From assembly GCA_013368445.1 (NCBI GenBank), contig JAACJO010000001.1:3286001-3350000 (forward strand): a DNA stretch of 64,000 bases. Direction: 5' to 3'. The DNA is from Leucocoprinus leucothites (Eukaryota; Basidiomycota; Agaricomycetes; Agaricales; Agaricaceae). The translations under genes and the position numbers were made by a program. Numbering within the stretch: position 1 is the first letter of the stretch; each line of letters opens with the position of its first letter. Shown piece by piece: positions 35,466 through 46,021 of this stretch. The notes beneath the pieces are model-generated. The model was not told where the DNA came from. It saw nothing but the letters and a program-made list of their open reading frames with translations, and searched no databases.

Positions 35466-37710
35466 ATGCCGGACGCCTGGGCAGTCTTTCGTCTACGGGC
35501 CGCGCTGACGTTCGTGGTTGGTTTTCTGTCACTCTCACTTTTATTACTAGTCGACTTGACGAGCGTCGGAGACTACGAAGCCTATGATGGCGGCGCTGAA
35601 ATACAAGCCCCTAAAGACTTTTACTGGATCGATGTCAGTTAATTCCCATTCTCTGCCCAGCTAACCTTACTGATTAAGCCGATTATACTGCAGATCCAAC
35701 CTACACAAGAGCTCGTCTGGTACCCGTGCTATAAACCCTTGCGCCGAGAATGTGCTCGACTACTGGTTCCCCTGAACCACCTCAATCACTCGGACAAGGC
35801 GTCAAAGCATGCAGCTATAGCGCTCATTCGCATTCCTTCCAGCCTTTCTTCTCCGACTTCTAAACCACATCCTCGGTATCGTGGACCGATCTTGTTTAAT
35901 CCAGGCGGCCCAGGTGGTAGCGGAGTTGATCTCCTACATCGCGTGGGAGACTTGTTGGCTCAAATTCTTGGAAATGAATTTGACCTTGTCAGCTTCGACC
36001 CTCGGGGAGTCTCTCGTTCGACTCCGAAAGTCTCGTTCTTCGATCCACCAGGCCGCGGGGAAAGAGAAGTATGGGATCAGAACATCTTCAGTGTCATTCG
36101 TGGAGGAGCTAGCGATCCATTCAGGAACATTACGGGGGAGGGTGGCGACAGTCTGGAATCGACATGGGCACGTGCTGTTGCAAGCAATAAGCTGGCCAAA
36201 GAGCGAGGTGGCGAGTGGCTGGGAAATACGAACACGGAACAGACAGCTTACGACATGTTGAGTATCATCAAAGCGTATGGGAGGGATAAGTTGATGTATT
36301 GGGGGTTTTCTTATGGGACGGTGCTTGGTTCTACCTTCGCTTCGCTGTTCCCAGTGAATCCTATCATGTCTTCTTCTGGCGGCGGTTGAGCTAACGATAA
36401 CACAGGATAAGGTCGAGAGAATTACACTGGATGGCGTAGTTGATGTTGATAACTATTACGCGAGTACGTGGGCGCAGCTGTCGTTCATCTATACGCTTCC
36501 TGATGATTGCTTCCGGTCAGCTCTATGGTCGAACAATCTTCTTGATACTCCTAAAACCATGAGCCTCTTTTTCGAGACATGTCATGCTGCTGGCTCATCA
36601 TGTCCATTCTGGGCGCCTTCCCCGAAGCTCATCGCCGCCAACCTCACCAGGATTTACGAGGACCTCATAACTGAACCTATCCCTCTCCGTACTTCCACCT
36701 CTTACGGATTCCTGGACTTCTCCAGAGTACGAACAGCAGTTTTCTCAATGCTTTATTCTCCCTGGGCCACTTGGCCGATCCTAGCTCAGGCTCTTGCTGA
36801 TTTGGGAGGTCCTGAAAGAGATCCAGAGCTGATGTGGCGATTGACTGAAATACCGACCTTCAAATGTAGTTGTTCTGGGTCTTGCAATGACAAAGATGCT
36901 CGAGAACAAGAACTTGAAGCAAGCGTCCGAGATGCACAGTCGGCTATTTTATGCTCCGATGGGCTGGACGTCCCACCTGACCTTGTTTCTGCGAGGAGCT
37001 ACTTCAACAATCTGGGCAAGGAAAGCGACTGGGCTGACGTGTGGGCCAAGATCAGGCTGAGTTGTGCTGGATGGCCAAAGGTGAAGAAAGGCTACCAAGG
37101 GCCCGTCGGAGGCAATACAAGTTTCCCACTACTCTTCATTGGAAATACCGCGGGTATGTGGACATATTGGGCTACCGAACCTGATTACTGATACTGCAGA
37201 AAACGCACTCCCATATATCTAGACCCAGTAACGCCAGTCGCACAGTGAGTGCTGTTGCTATCATAACTCAACTCCATTCTCAAGTTTATTCCCGCAGTGC
37301 GAGAACGATGTCAACAAGATTCCCCGGTTCGCGTGTCCTAACACAAGATTCTCCAGGTGTAAGTACTCACTATTCTCCACTGCGACTGCATCTTGAAACG
37401 AGTTCCAAAATAATAGCATTGTTCTATCAACGCACCTTCAGTTTGCACCTTGTCTCATGTTAGGGAGTATTTCTTATCTGGAAAGCTTCCCCCTGAGGGT
37501 ACTGTTTGCTCGGTCGATTCCCCGCCTTTCCCCGATGCGATGAGGCCCGAAATTAGAGGCCCCGCCGAGTACATCATCGATGAAAATGATGAACGCATGA
37601 AGATTTTCATTGAAGCCGACTCGATCGCTGATACCGAATTGCAACGTACGAAGGATGCTATACATGAACTCAGCAAGGCTTGGAAGCCATTCAATCGTGC
37701 CTCCTTGTAA
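35466..37710 (+). CDS. TAP-like alpha/beta hydrolase (S33-type), 650 aa
   Basis: Predicted exons: 35466..35633, 35694..36353, 36406..37153, 37223..37244 (22 nt), 37298..37358, 37417..37710; 1953 bp, in phase throughout. An N-terminal hydrophobic segment (about residues 14-30) suggests a signal anchor or signal peptide. The oxyanion motif NPGGPGGSG is at 125-133, the nucleophile is GFSYGT (Ser262), and the acid is in GNTADPVTP (Asp526). The histidine follows QDSPG (His554) in the TAP-like C-terminal region. The triad is complete, so activity is expected. Relatives are tripeptidyl aminopeptidases and related esterases, and the substrate cannot be told. Many cysteines (CSCSGSC near 330) suit an extracytoplasmic protein. 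Confidence 0.85.
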
Positions 37711-38900
37711 GAATACTGAGGAGCAGATCTGAAAATGAATTCCTTCCGGCGGTGAGTAATGCACGCCGTGGTCCAAGGCTTGTTGACGAGTACCCATCTA
37801 TATAGGTGTTGGATAAGCGGCTATTGCCTCCACATCTTTGCCGGATCTCCCTTTGTACAGTTTAGTTGGCCTGACCGTTTGGAATTTGATTATTTATGTA
37901 TTATGATGCTGCCGCTGCTCTTCACCACCGTTGGGGCCGGTAGGTTTAATCGCAGCCAGCCACAGACAAAAATTCCTCACAGCATGTCGGAAATAAGCTC
38001 AGCTTGTCTGACTGAGCTAGCGCTCGAAGTCGACTATCGGGAAAGCGCTTGGTCTTAAGATTATGCAATCCGCCACAAGATCGTCCTGATTACTTGTTTC
38101 AATAAGCTGCGCCAACTTTCTGGAGAGATCTCTTTCTGGTCGTGCGTGATTACTATTTTAGTAAAAACGACGCTTGGTATACCAATGCCGGGCTTCGGAG
38201 ACTTCTAGCACTGTAGCTTGGAAGCAGCACAAATCGTCACGAAACGTTCAGTGCATTCGGCCTGTCTTCGTTCTCAGGGAGTCCGACCCGTATACCTGCT
38301 GTATACTCGAGGTATGGAAACATCATATAAACTTCTACCTGCTCGTACTTGCACTGCCACTGGAGCAAGCGAAGCGAAATAATCCTCAGAAGTTGGAATT
38401 TACCATGAGAATTCCACCTGTCGTTGTCAAACCGGATATTCGCCGATGAGAAGCACCGGTGGTGGATGGGATGGGATGGCTCCGTATGGCTTAGTGCAAA
38501 ACTCTAGCTGCGATGCAGGAGACCTAGAGAACATAACTAATGGGCAAATTTGGAAATGCATTCTATTTGTTCTTCAAAGGCGTTTGTTTGGCAAGATTTA
38601 ATCGGCCCGGCGTCAACATGCAGAGCTGGTGATCCGCGGCATCATCCGCCCCTTCCTCGCTTCCGAGCTCTCAAGGGATGCAAATCGGGGCCTCAATTCC
38701 TGTGCGGTTTGTACATTTGGCTTCCCAAATGCAGGTCAATCCTAGTGGAGTGTTCTATCATCGCCCTTCATTGCTTTGCCTGATGTCCCTGTTAGCTTCC
38801 ACAACCGGAGTGCTCAAGATAGCTTCGTTGTCCGGCTTGGAACCGACGTACTAACCCAAGTCTAATTAGCCCGTTGACTCAAACGGAAGGGGAGTAAATG
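37711..38900. other. Intergenic, no gene seen
   Basis: Short open stretches only, without paired splice signals or known motifs. The right end serves as the upstream region of the O-methyltransferase gene. Confidence 0.4.
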
Positions 38901-38912
38901 AGCATATATAGC
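38901..38912 (+). promoter_or_regulatory. TATA box of the plus-strand O-methyltransferase gene
   Basis: GCATATATAGC lies about 60 bp before the ATG at 38965. It is a strong TATA match in a suitable position. Confidence 0.5.
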
Positions 38913-38964
38913 TCCATGGTTTAGTGCAAGCAACATGTCGTAGCTCTGACTACCCACCTGGAGT

Positions 38965-40787
38965 ATGAACAACCAACCAAACGAGCAGCTCAAAGCACTT
39001 TTGGCGCTTATCTCGAGTGCCACCCAGGTCGCCGAGCGGCGTCTCTCTGTCCCTCGTCTACCGCACAGGATGGACATAACGATCCAGAACTTCGAGCTTC
39101 TATCTACACCATTGAGGCTGCTTGTGTGCAGTTGGTCTCCCAGATAGCTCGGCCCAGTGATACTCTCGTTAATGTGAGCCCACATCTCCTTTGAAGCTGC
39201 CGTTTTACTCACCGTATGAGACAGAAATTCATGGCAGTCAGTCTTTTTCTTATTCGACAGACAGGTGCTGTAATTGCCTCTTCCAGTTCTACGAGCCGGC
39301 ATGCCTTCAAGTTGTCCTGTCCAACAAGATTCCGGATATACTTGCCGAATATCCCTCAGGCGCTTACATTTCAGATCTGGAGCAGCGGACTGGCGTCAAT
39401 CAGAAGAAGCTCGGTCGGGTCCTGCGCCTTCTCGCAACCAAGCACGTCTTCCGTGAAGGTAAGCACATATTAATGGTCGCCACTCCTTTACTCACTATTC
39501 GTAGTCGATGTTGATACATTTGCTAATAACTACCTGAGCAGCCAGCTCTTATCACAAAACCCCCTCTCTAATCTTGGCCTTCACCTGTAAGTTTCCCAGT
39601 GAGCATACAGTTAAGAAACCTCTCATGAGCCCCCTCAATAGAACTGATGAGGCTTTCAAAGCTGCCTCTGCGCTTAGCGACACTCTTAATGATCCTGTGT
39701 TGACTTCCTCTACGTTGCCCCAAGATGCGGCTTTCGCAAAGTTCTTTAACATTAATGGTACACTTTTTGATTATTTCACTGGTGTACGACTTCTTTTCCA
39801 CTGGACGTGTAATAGATCTAATCAAATTTGTAGTCAACCCCTGAGCAAACTAAACGAGGGGGACGATTTGGACCCGGTATGATAGGGTGGGGCGCTGCAA
39901 TTGAAGCAGACGCTGTCATTTATGGTACAGTCTCAACTCAACTCGATGTCGACTTCGTACTAAGCGTCCTCTAAGACTTTCCATGGCATAAACTCAGGAA
40001 GGGTTCAATTGTATGTGATGTCGGTGGTGGCGTCGGTAACATCTCTATCCAGTTGGCAAAACGTTATCCTGCCATTCGTCTCGTTTTGCAAGATCTTCCT
40101 GGACAGCTTGAAACTGCGGAGCACAAGACCTGGCCCCAACGCTGTCCAGAAGCTATAGCTGAAAAAAGAATCAGCTTCATCCCGTTGGACTTTTTCAAGG
40201 GCTCACCTAAGAAAGGGTGTGACATCTACTTTGTGAGTTTGGCTCGATGCAAATATCAGACACCGCTCAATCCTGATCAATATTTCCAACAGTTAAAAAA
40301 CGTCTTGTGGGTATATTCTGATGCTATGGACAGTAGACGCTTGCTTATTTTGTCTGTGTACTAGACATGACTGGAGCGATGAAAACTGTATTAAGATCAT
40401 GAAGGGCGTTCGAACTGCCATGACTAGCCAAAGCACTGTCCTCATTCGTAAGTCCGATTTTAGTTATATGGGCTGCCATCGGCTAACATTTTGAAAGACG
40501 AGTTCATCGTACAGCCTGCATATCGCGTGCCCGAAAGTGAAGCAAGATACTCTCAAGCTCCCGAGCCATTACTACCGAATTATGGAGATGGCCGCCTTCG
40601 CCAGTACACGATGGATATTAACATGATGACTCTTTTGAACAGCGGAGAGCGAACGTTAGATGATTTCATTCAACTCGGAAAGCTGGCAGGACTTGAGTTT
40701 GTGAAGCTCTGGGAAACAGGAGAGATGGGATTGATTGAGTTCGCTCTCGGCAATGAGACCTCGGATACAGACCAGATTCTCTCATGA
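38965..40787 (+). CDS. SAM-dependent O-methyltransferase, 432 aa
   Basis: Predicted exons: 38965..39027, 39069..39173, 39287..39458, 39505..39586, 39642..39783, 39834..39924, 39976..40232, 40293..40306 (14 nt), 40365..40447, 40498..40787; 1299 bp, in phase. A plant-type O-methyltransferase dimerisation domain comes first (VLRLLATKHVFRE, ANNYLS). The catalytic domain has SAM motif VCDVGGGVG (231-239) and LHDWSDEN with the catalytic base His310. Such enzymes methylate hydroxyls of phenolic or polyketide-like metabolites; the substrate is unknown. The first intron (41 nt, GTCGCC donor) is weak, so the join near residue 21 is uncertain. The gene converges on the membrane protein gene 107 bp downstream. 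Confidence 0.83.
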
Positions 40788-40893
40788 GCACCCTCATCAT
40801 TGTCTGTACTTGCGTGTAGTAAAATAATCGAATGTGTCATCGCACTGTATGTGTAGGGTATTGTTCAACTGTATGCAATAATCAGACCTCGAA

Positions 40894-42930
40894 TTATGGT
40901 CCGTGTGTGTCATCTCCTTTGGCCTGGGACATCATTGATACTGGCAAGTTGAGGGGCTCCGTAACCATCGAGTATGCTACTACCTGGTCATGCTCCACAT
41001 TTGTCAACGTCCCTCCATTAGGCGTGCCAATGACGACGTGCCGTCTAAGCGTTTTTAGCTCGATCCGCGGAGGATTCTTGAGGTATCCTACTCGCCGACA
41101 AGAGTTGTCGCTGACGTGCGCCGTGGCGCATACGGTGGCGAAGAATGAGTGCTTATAATGACTGGTAGCGTTTCCGGCCATCAATGTCCAAGAGAAGAAG
41201 GCAAGCAATGCTGGTGCTGTGATGAGAATGACCTGAAGATAGGATATCGCAGCTACAGGCTCTTCCCATGCTACGTTAACACCGTCACGACCTTGGATAA
41301 CCATGGCTCGCGAAGCCATGAGCTCGTCTAGGTGCGCTTGGTTCACCCGGATCCAAGACTGCCCTTGGGGATCAAAAGCATCCTGGCTGGTATTCGTGTT
41401 CCCTTTGCCAAGGATGTTCGGGAGCACCGTCACAGCAGAAACGTCGATCTCATGCTTCAAGGAGCCTGTGGTTGAGTTGCTCGAGGTTCCGGGACAAGTC
41501 GTTGCATTGCGGACCTGACCTCCTACTACGGTATCTGTGAATGGACTCGGGCACGAGGCAAGTGTCTGCGGAGTATCAGGGGAAGAAAGTGACTCTGAAC
41601 GAAGGAGGGTGGTGTTGATTGACCTAATGCGTAACGAGGAGAATTCTGCGTTGGGACCGTTTATTGGATGTACCAGCGTGAGAAGCTCAATCACGGTGGC
41701 TCGTATCGCAAAGGGTTGAGGCTCTTGTATCGAAACACCTGCCGAGTAACTATTCCCTCGACTCTGCGCTGCCGTTACTTCCTTTACCATGTTTTGTATT
41801 TCCGGGGTCACGATCTGGTCCGGGTCGTTGCTCCACCCCCGGCGAACGAAGTCAAGGATGTCGTCGCTCTGAAATTGATCCGTTAGTGCGGTTTGCATAG
41901 TAGCCTTCCATGAGGTTTGTAAGAATGTGTGTTGTCGTTGGGCTTTTGTGAGGGTAAAAAGTTGTTTCATGGCGGCGGAGGATACACTGGGTCCTAATAA
42001 TGAAGTGGGGTCTTGAAAGTAGGGGAGAATGACGTTAGGTTCGGTTGTGGTGGTGTCCCACCATATTCGTGGAGACCCGAAGCTTTGTGTATAGATCTCG
42101 GCCGCATTTGTATTGTTGAAGTGGCATGACCATCGTTGTTGTGTGTCCGTGGAGTTTGGCGTGCAAGTCTGGTCACTCAAGGAAGTTGGCCAGCCAAGGT
42201 CAAAGCCTACTGACCACCCCTCGTTGTCCAACCAAATCCGCGGTTGAACGTCCGAGGAAAGTTTCCGCAGAGGGGCCACAACCTCCTGTGATATGGGAAG
42301 ATGCGTCGCAACGAGAGTGAGGTTTTGTGCGTACAGATCGGCGGAAACGATGCGTTCGAGGTTGATTTCACCTGCCTTGCCTGGGATATTAAGGATAGAG
42401 GATGGGTTTGGAAGGAGCTGATGGGAAAATGACTGTGCGTCCGCGACCGTGGATTGGATTATATAGCCCGGTGCATCGAGCATCCATATACACGTGTCAT
42501 ACACTCCTGCTGCCGGGAAGAGGATGAGAAACGCAATGATGATCCAGGAATGTTCTTGAAGCCCGTATGACCGAATGAAATAGAGCTTTTGGACAAAGTC
42601 CTCCAAAAGCATCAAGAACGATGTGTATGCCTTGAGTCGATGTGCGATATATGACAAAGTTTTGAAGACCGTGTACTGGAGTAGTAATGACGAGGCTCGA
42701 AAGATGAGGTTCTTCGCTGCGTTATGGCCCACTGAGAAAGTAGAAGCGAGGAGAGCATTTGAAATCCATTCAATGGGAGGAATCATTGAGTGGGTTGAGA
42801 AAGCATAACATAAAAGGGTGAGGTAGAAATAGGAAGGACAGGTTGAAGAAGGTGAAATGGGCGCTGAGGTGATTCCATTACGCGCTGTTAAGTTGAGGCT
42901 CGAACTTGGGTTTGAAATGCCATGAGGCAA
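40894..42930 (-). CDS. Intronless membrane glycoprotein, family unknown
   Basis: One open frame of up to 678 codons. The first codon of the open frame (42930) is TTG. The first ATG is at 42786 (MIPPIEW), giving 630 aa, or translation begins in an upstream exon that I could not place. Hydrophobic segments lie at about 127-147 and 580-603, counted from 42930, with a possible one near 33-47. Between them is a large soluble region with several N-glycosylation sequons (NLTL, NSTD, NNTN, NTTL, NATT, NSTT). This suggests a luminal or extracellular domain anchored at both ends, with a cytosolic tail of about 75 residues. I do not recognise a named domain. It lies between the two O-methyltransferase genes and is the only long intronless gene here. 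Confidence 0.7.
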   Translation of the reverse strand: MPHGISNPSSSLNLTARNGITSAPISPSSTCPSYFYLTLLCYAFSTHSMIPPIEWISNALLASTFSVGHNAAKNLIFRASSLLLQYTVFKTLSYIAHRLKAYTSFLMLLEDFVQKLYFIRSYGLQEHSWIIIAFLILFPAAGVYDTCIWMLDAPGYIIQSTVADAQSFSHQLLPNPSSILNIPGKAGEINLERIVSADLYAQNLTLVATHLPISQEVVAPLRKLSSDVQPRIWLDNEGWSVGFDLGWPTSLSDQTCTPNSTDTQQRWSCHFNNTNAAEIYTQSFGSPRIWWDTTTTEPNVILPYFQDPTSLLGPSVSSAAMKQLFTLTKAQRQHTFLQTSWKATMQTALTDQFQSDDILDFVRRGWSNDPDQIVTPEIQNMVKEVTAAQSRGNSYSAGVSIQEPQPFAIRATVIELLTLVHPINGPNAEFSSLRIRSINTTLLRSESLSSPDTPQTLASCPSPFTDTVVGGQVRNATTCPGTSSNSTTGSLKHEIDVSAVTVLPNILGKGNTNTSQDAFDPQGQSWIRVNQAHLDELMASRAMVIQGRDGVNVAWEEPVAAISYLQVILITAPALLAFFSWTLMAGNATSHYKHSFFATVCATAHVSDNSCRRVGYLKNPPRIELKTLRRHVVIGTPNGGTLTNVEHDQVVAYSMVTEPLNLPVSMMSQAKGDDTHGP

Positions 42931-43182
42931 GTCGTTGCAGGTTCGTCTCGTTCGGCTGCAAGGTGTGTTGATTATGTGACCGAAGAACTTTAATTAACGG
43001 ATCATCTTCGGTGAGGTATTGGTCACAGTCATTGCGGCCACTTCGACGGTGCTTGTGTATGAATCGCCCAGAAGTTCATTTCTAGGAGAAAACACATTCG
43101 CAAAACGCATTTTTAACGGCAAATTTGTGTTCAAAACTAGAGTACAACGGCCTGCCCTGCCGTTCAGGAAGACGTGGAAAAG

Positions 43183-45033
43183 TTATGCAGGCTCAGCAAT
43201 GATGAAACCAAAGTTGGTGTTAGCTGCGAACCGCACTTCAACAACGCGCCATCCGGCTTCCTCGACCACGTGTACATGTTGAGGAAGAGTTCTCTCTTTA
43301 CCGTTCAGAAGCAGCTGCATCTATTGACAGGATCAGGCACATCCTAATGGAAGAGAACTGAAAAGAACTCGCAGTTAAATCCGTCAAATATGTATTGGCA
43401 CTCGCTTTGCCTAGATTTGACAATAGGGGAGCGGGAGGAATTTCGGATGTGGGAGATATGATCTTGATCGTGTTGTGAAACTGGGGTGATTCGTTGCGGG
43501 AAGCGAATGGGGTAATATAGTCGGCTATGAGAAGACGACTGTCCAGCGAAGCTGCTTTACGGAGATGTTTAATGATCTGGATGGCGTGGTCGTCGTCCCA
43601 GTCGTGGACAACGAGTCGAACGAAATACACTTTGGCATTATGTATTGGTTGGGGTTCGAAGAAATCATGAACTAAAGGCATTTCATGAGTTGGACTCTTT
43701 CGTACCAACAAGAAATAACACAGACCATCGAAGGATACCCGTCCTTCTGTGAGGGCTTCTTTGTAATTCTCTTGCAAATACTGAGGGACATATCAGCTAC
43801 GCATCGCTGTGAGGAGAATAAAGACCCGTACCTCAATGCCTTTTCGGACGACAGGTTCTCTATCCTGAATGATGATCCTAAGGTGCGGGAACGCGTTTGA
43901 AAGTACTAGCATGGGCCTTCCAGTTCCCCCTCCAACGTCAACAACAACGCTTCCCTCAGGGAGGGAGGTCCAATCGAAGCCTGTATCATCAAATAAGTGG
44001 TTGCAATCATTAGATGACGATGCTCGAACGAACCCTGCAAAAGACTTTCAGGTGAAGCCCACTTCATTGTCGCCCTTATGCAAGCATTGTGACGGGAGAA
44101 TTCGTATATATGGGCGGGATCAGACATCCAGGTGAAGAGGTTATCAGAGGTATTATAGGCTTTCTGGAATGATGTTCGTGCGTGAGCAGATGGATCCGAT
44201 GAGGTTCTGCAATCTTCGAGGTGGTAAATAGACGCTCTCCTCACGTCGTCAGCGCTGGTAGATTTGTTAGGATGAATGTTACCGAGAGGACGGAGTGACT
44301 CACAAGTGGCCGACATATCCGGAGACGTCGCATGTTGAGGTACTCGCAGTAAACTTGCTCAATTGGCTGAAATACATTACTTCAGCTTTTGACTCGAAAG
44401 GGTAGAAAGCTATAACACGCACTCGTGCTGTAACATCTCGTGTGGGGTGCCAGTGTCTAACAGAGACGAGATTCGATTATTGGCGAATATATTTGGCCTC
44501 ACTTCACGAAATATATGATGCGTCGCAAGCATCCTCAAACAGCGCCCTTGTAAACCACAATGGTAAGTAGAGTAAACAAAAAAAAAGTCAGAAGTTCTTA
44601 CCGAGCTTGTCTGAGTCTGCCCGACAAAGTTTTGCGATGTCCGTGACATGAGCACCCTCATCGCCGCTCTCGCGAAGGATTTCTGCAACATTCAACTCGT
44701 TTGCAGTGTTTAGCGCAGCTGTCAAGACGGCCTTCACGAATTTAGCTAAAATTGTTTGTAGGCAAAGGCATCAGAACTTACACCTCCAGCTGCGTCAATG
44801 AGAGTCGCAAAGGGATCTCTAACGAGACATATAAGCTGATACGCTGCTGCAATAATGAGGTTGCTGAGTTTCTGGGCTTCCGGGTCATTGTGTGGTTCTT
44901 CGTGGTTGACGTTGACGGGAGAGTCCAACGATGGCCATGATCCACTCGGAATATTCCGCTCGGCTAAAGTCTCCAGATCATCAAGTGCCCTGAGGAGGGT
45001 TCCACGAAGTTGCCGGAGCTCGTTCAATTGCAT
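43183..45033 (-). CDS. SAM-dependent O-methyltransferase, 480 aa
   Basis: Predicted model: complement(join(43183..43320, 43373..43671, 43726..43780, 43832..43980, 44034..44254, 44304..44366, 44423..44546, 44602..44745, 44784..45033)), 1443 bp, in phase. The dimerisation domain shows LRMLATHHIFREV and FANNRISS. The SAM motif VVVDVGGGTG is at 279-288 and VVHDWDDD supplies catalytic His358. The end carries LNGKERTL and FIIAEPA as in the family. The last intron (43321..43372) appears to use a GC donor (GCGAGT); only that choice keeps the conserved C-terminus in frame. It is about as diverged from the plus-strand enzyme as different subfamilies are, so the two are not a recent duplication. Confidence 0.82.
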
Positions 45034-46021
45034 GTATATTCAGGATGATAAAAGTTGGTGAACTGGTGGTAAAGAAATCTGGAAGCTAGTCAACATTTTT
45101 TTGAGTCTCTGACCGTAGTTATATATGCATAAATTTCACAAGACCCTTTCCGGTAGTTTGAAAGCTTAAGAGTATTTTAGGCACAAAACTCCGAGGTCAA
45201 TTGGGAGAAATCCTGGGGATCATAACATTCAAAAGAATGCCATAGCGACCCAAAGATTGATGATTACCGTGTTAGCTTACTATCTTTACTCGCTCTCAGC
45301 CTCTCACAACCAAGTGTTATGGGCTGTCTATTTCCAGAACTTCAAGATCTCTAGCCTCGTTTCTCTCATAGTTACTCTGGCCCAGTTTCCGTGTAAATTC
45401 CGAATTTTCAATCATATTTAGAATGTCCTCTCTGACCGGTATATAGTCGCCTCTTTGTTACTATGCATGAAAGTTTAGGCTCGTTCACTCTCCGAATCTA
45501 CTCTTAGTTCAAGGTGTTTTACCCCCCCCCCCCCCTAAAAATAAATAAATAAAAAACCTATGGGTTACAGAGTATGACAGAGTTATGGCTTTTTCCACAT
45601 AAACCTGAACTGACTTCGGGAAAGCAAAATCCTACATATAGGGTACCACAGACGGTATGGGTTATGACAGTGTACGTATTGTCAGGGATGGTCGCTGATC
45701 CGGACAACATAAGAGGTGAGGGAGTAACATACATCCAATAAAAATCAGGATAATAACGGTTTTTTAATCAAGACAGACTGCGTTCCAGTTTTCAATACTT
45801 AACTTTAATGTGGTATCACAATCGTTCCTGGTGACCATTTTATTCTGATTTCTCACCTACTTTCACCTTGATTTGAGACAAAACAGTAATCAATCTATAC
45901 GCTAGTATGTACAATCACGGTACACGCTACAAAGCGCATATCAGGACTTTCCGGTGCTGTTTTTATCGACATCTGCGAGTGAGCGGTGTCCGCTAGAGTG
46001 GCTATGACCTAGAACGTTCGG
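45034..46021. other. Intergenic, with a short poly-C and an AAAT repeat
   Basis: Bidirectional promoter space between two divergent genes. A run of 14 C at 45522-45535 is followed by AAAATAAATAAATAAAA. No gene was seen. The missing 5' exon of the next gene probably lies near the right end. Confidence 0.4.
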
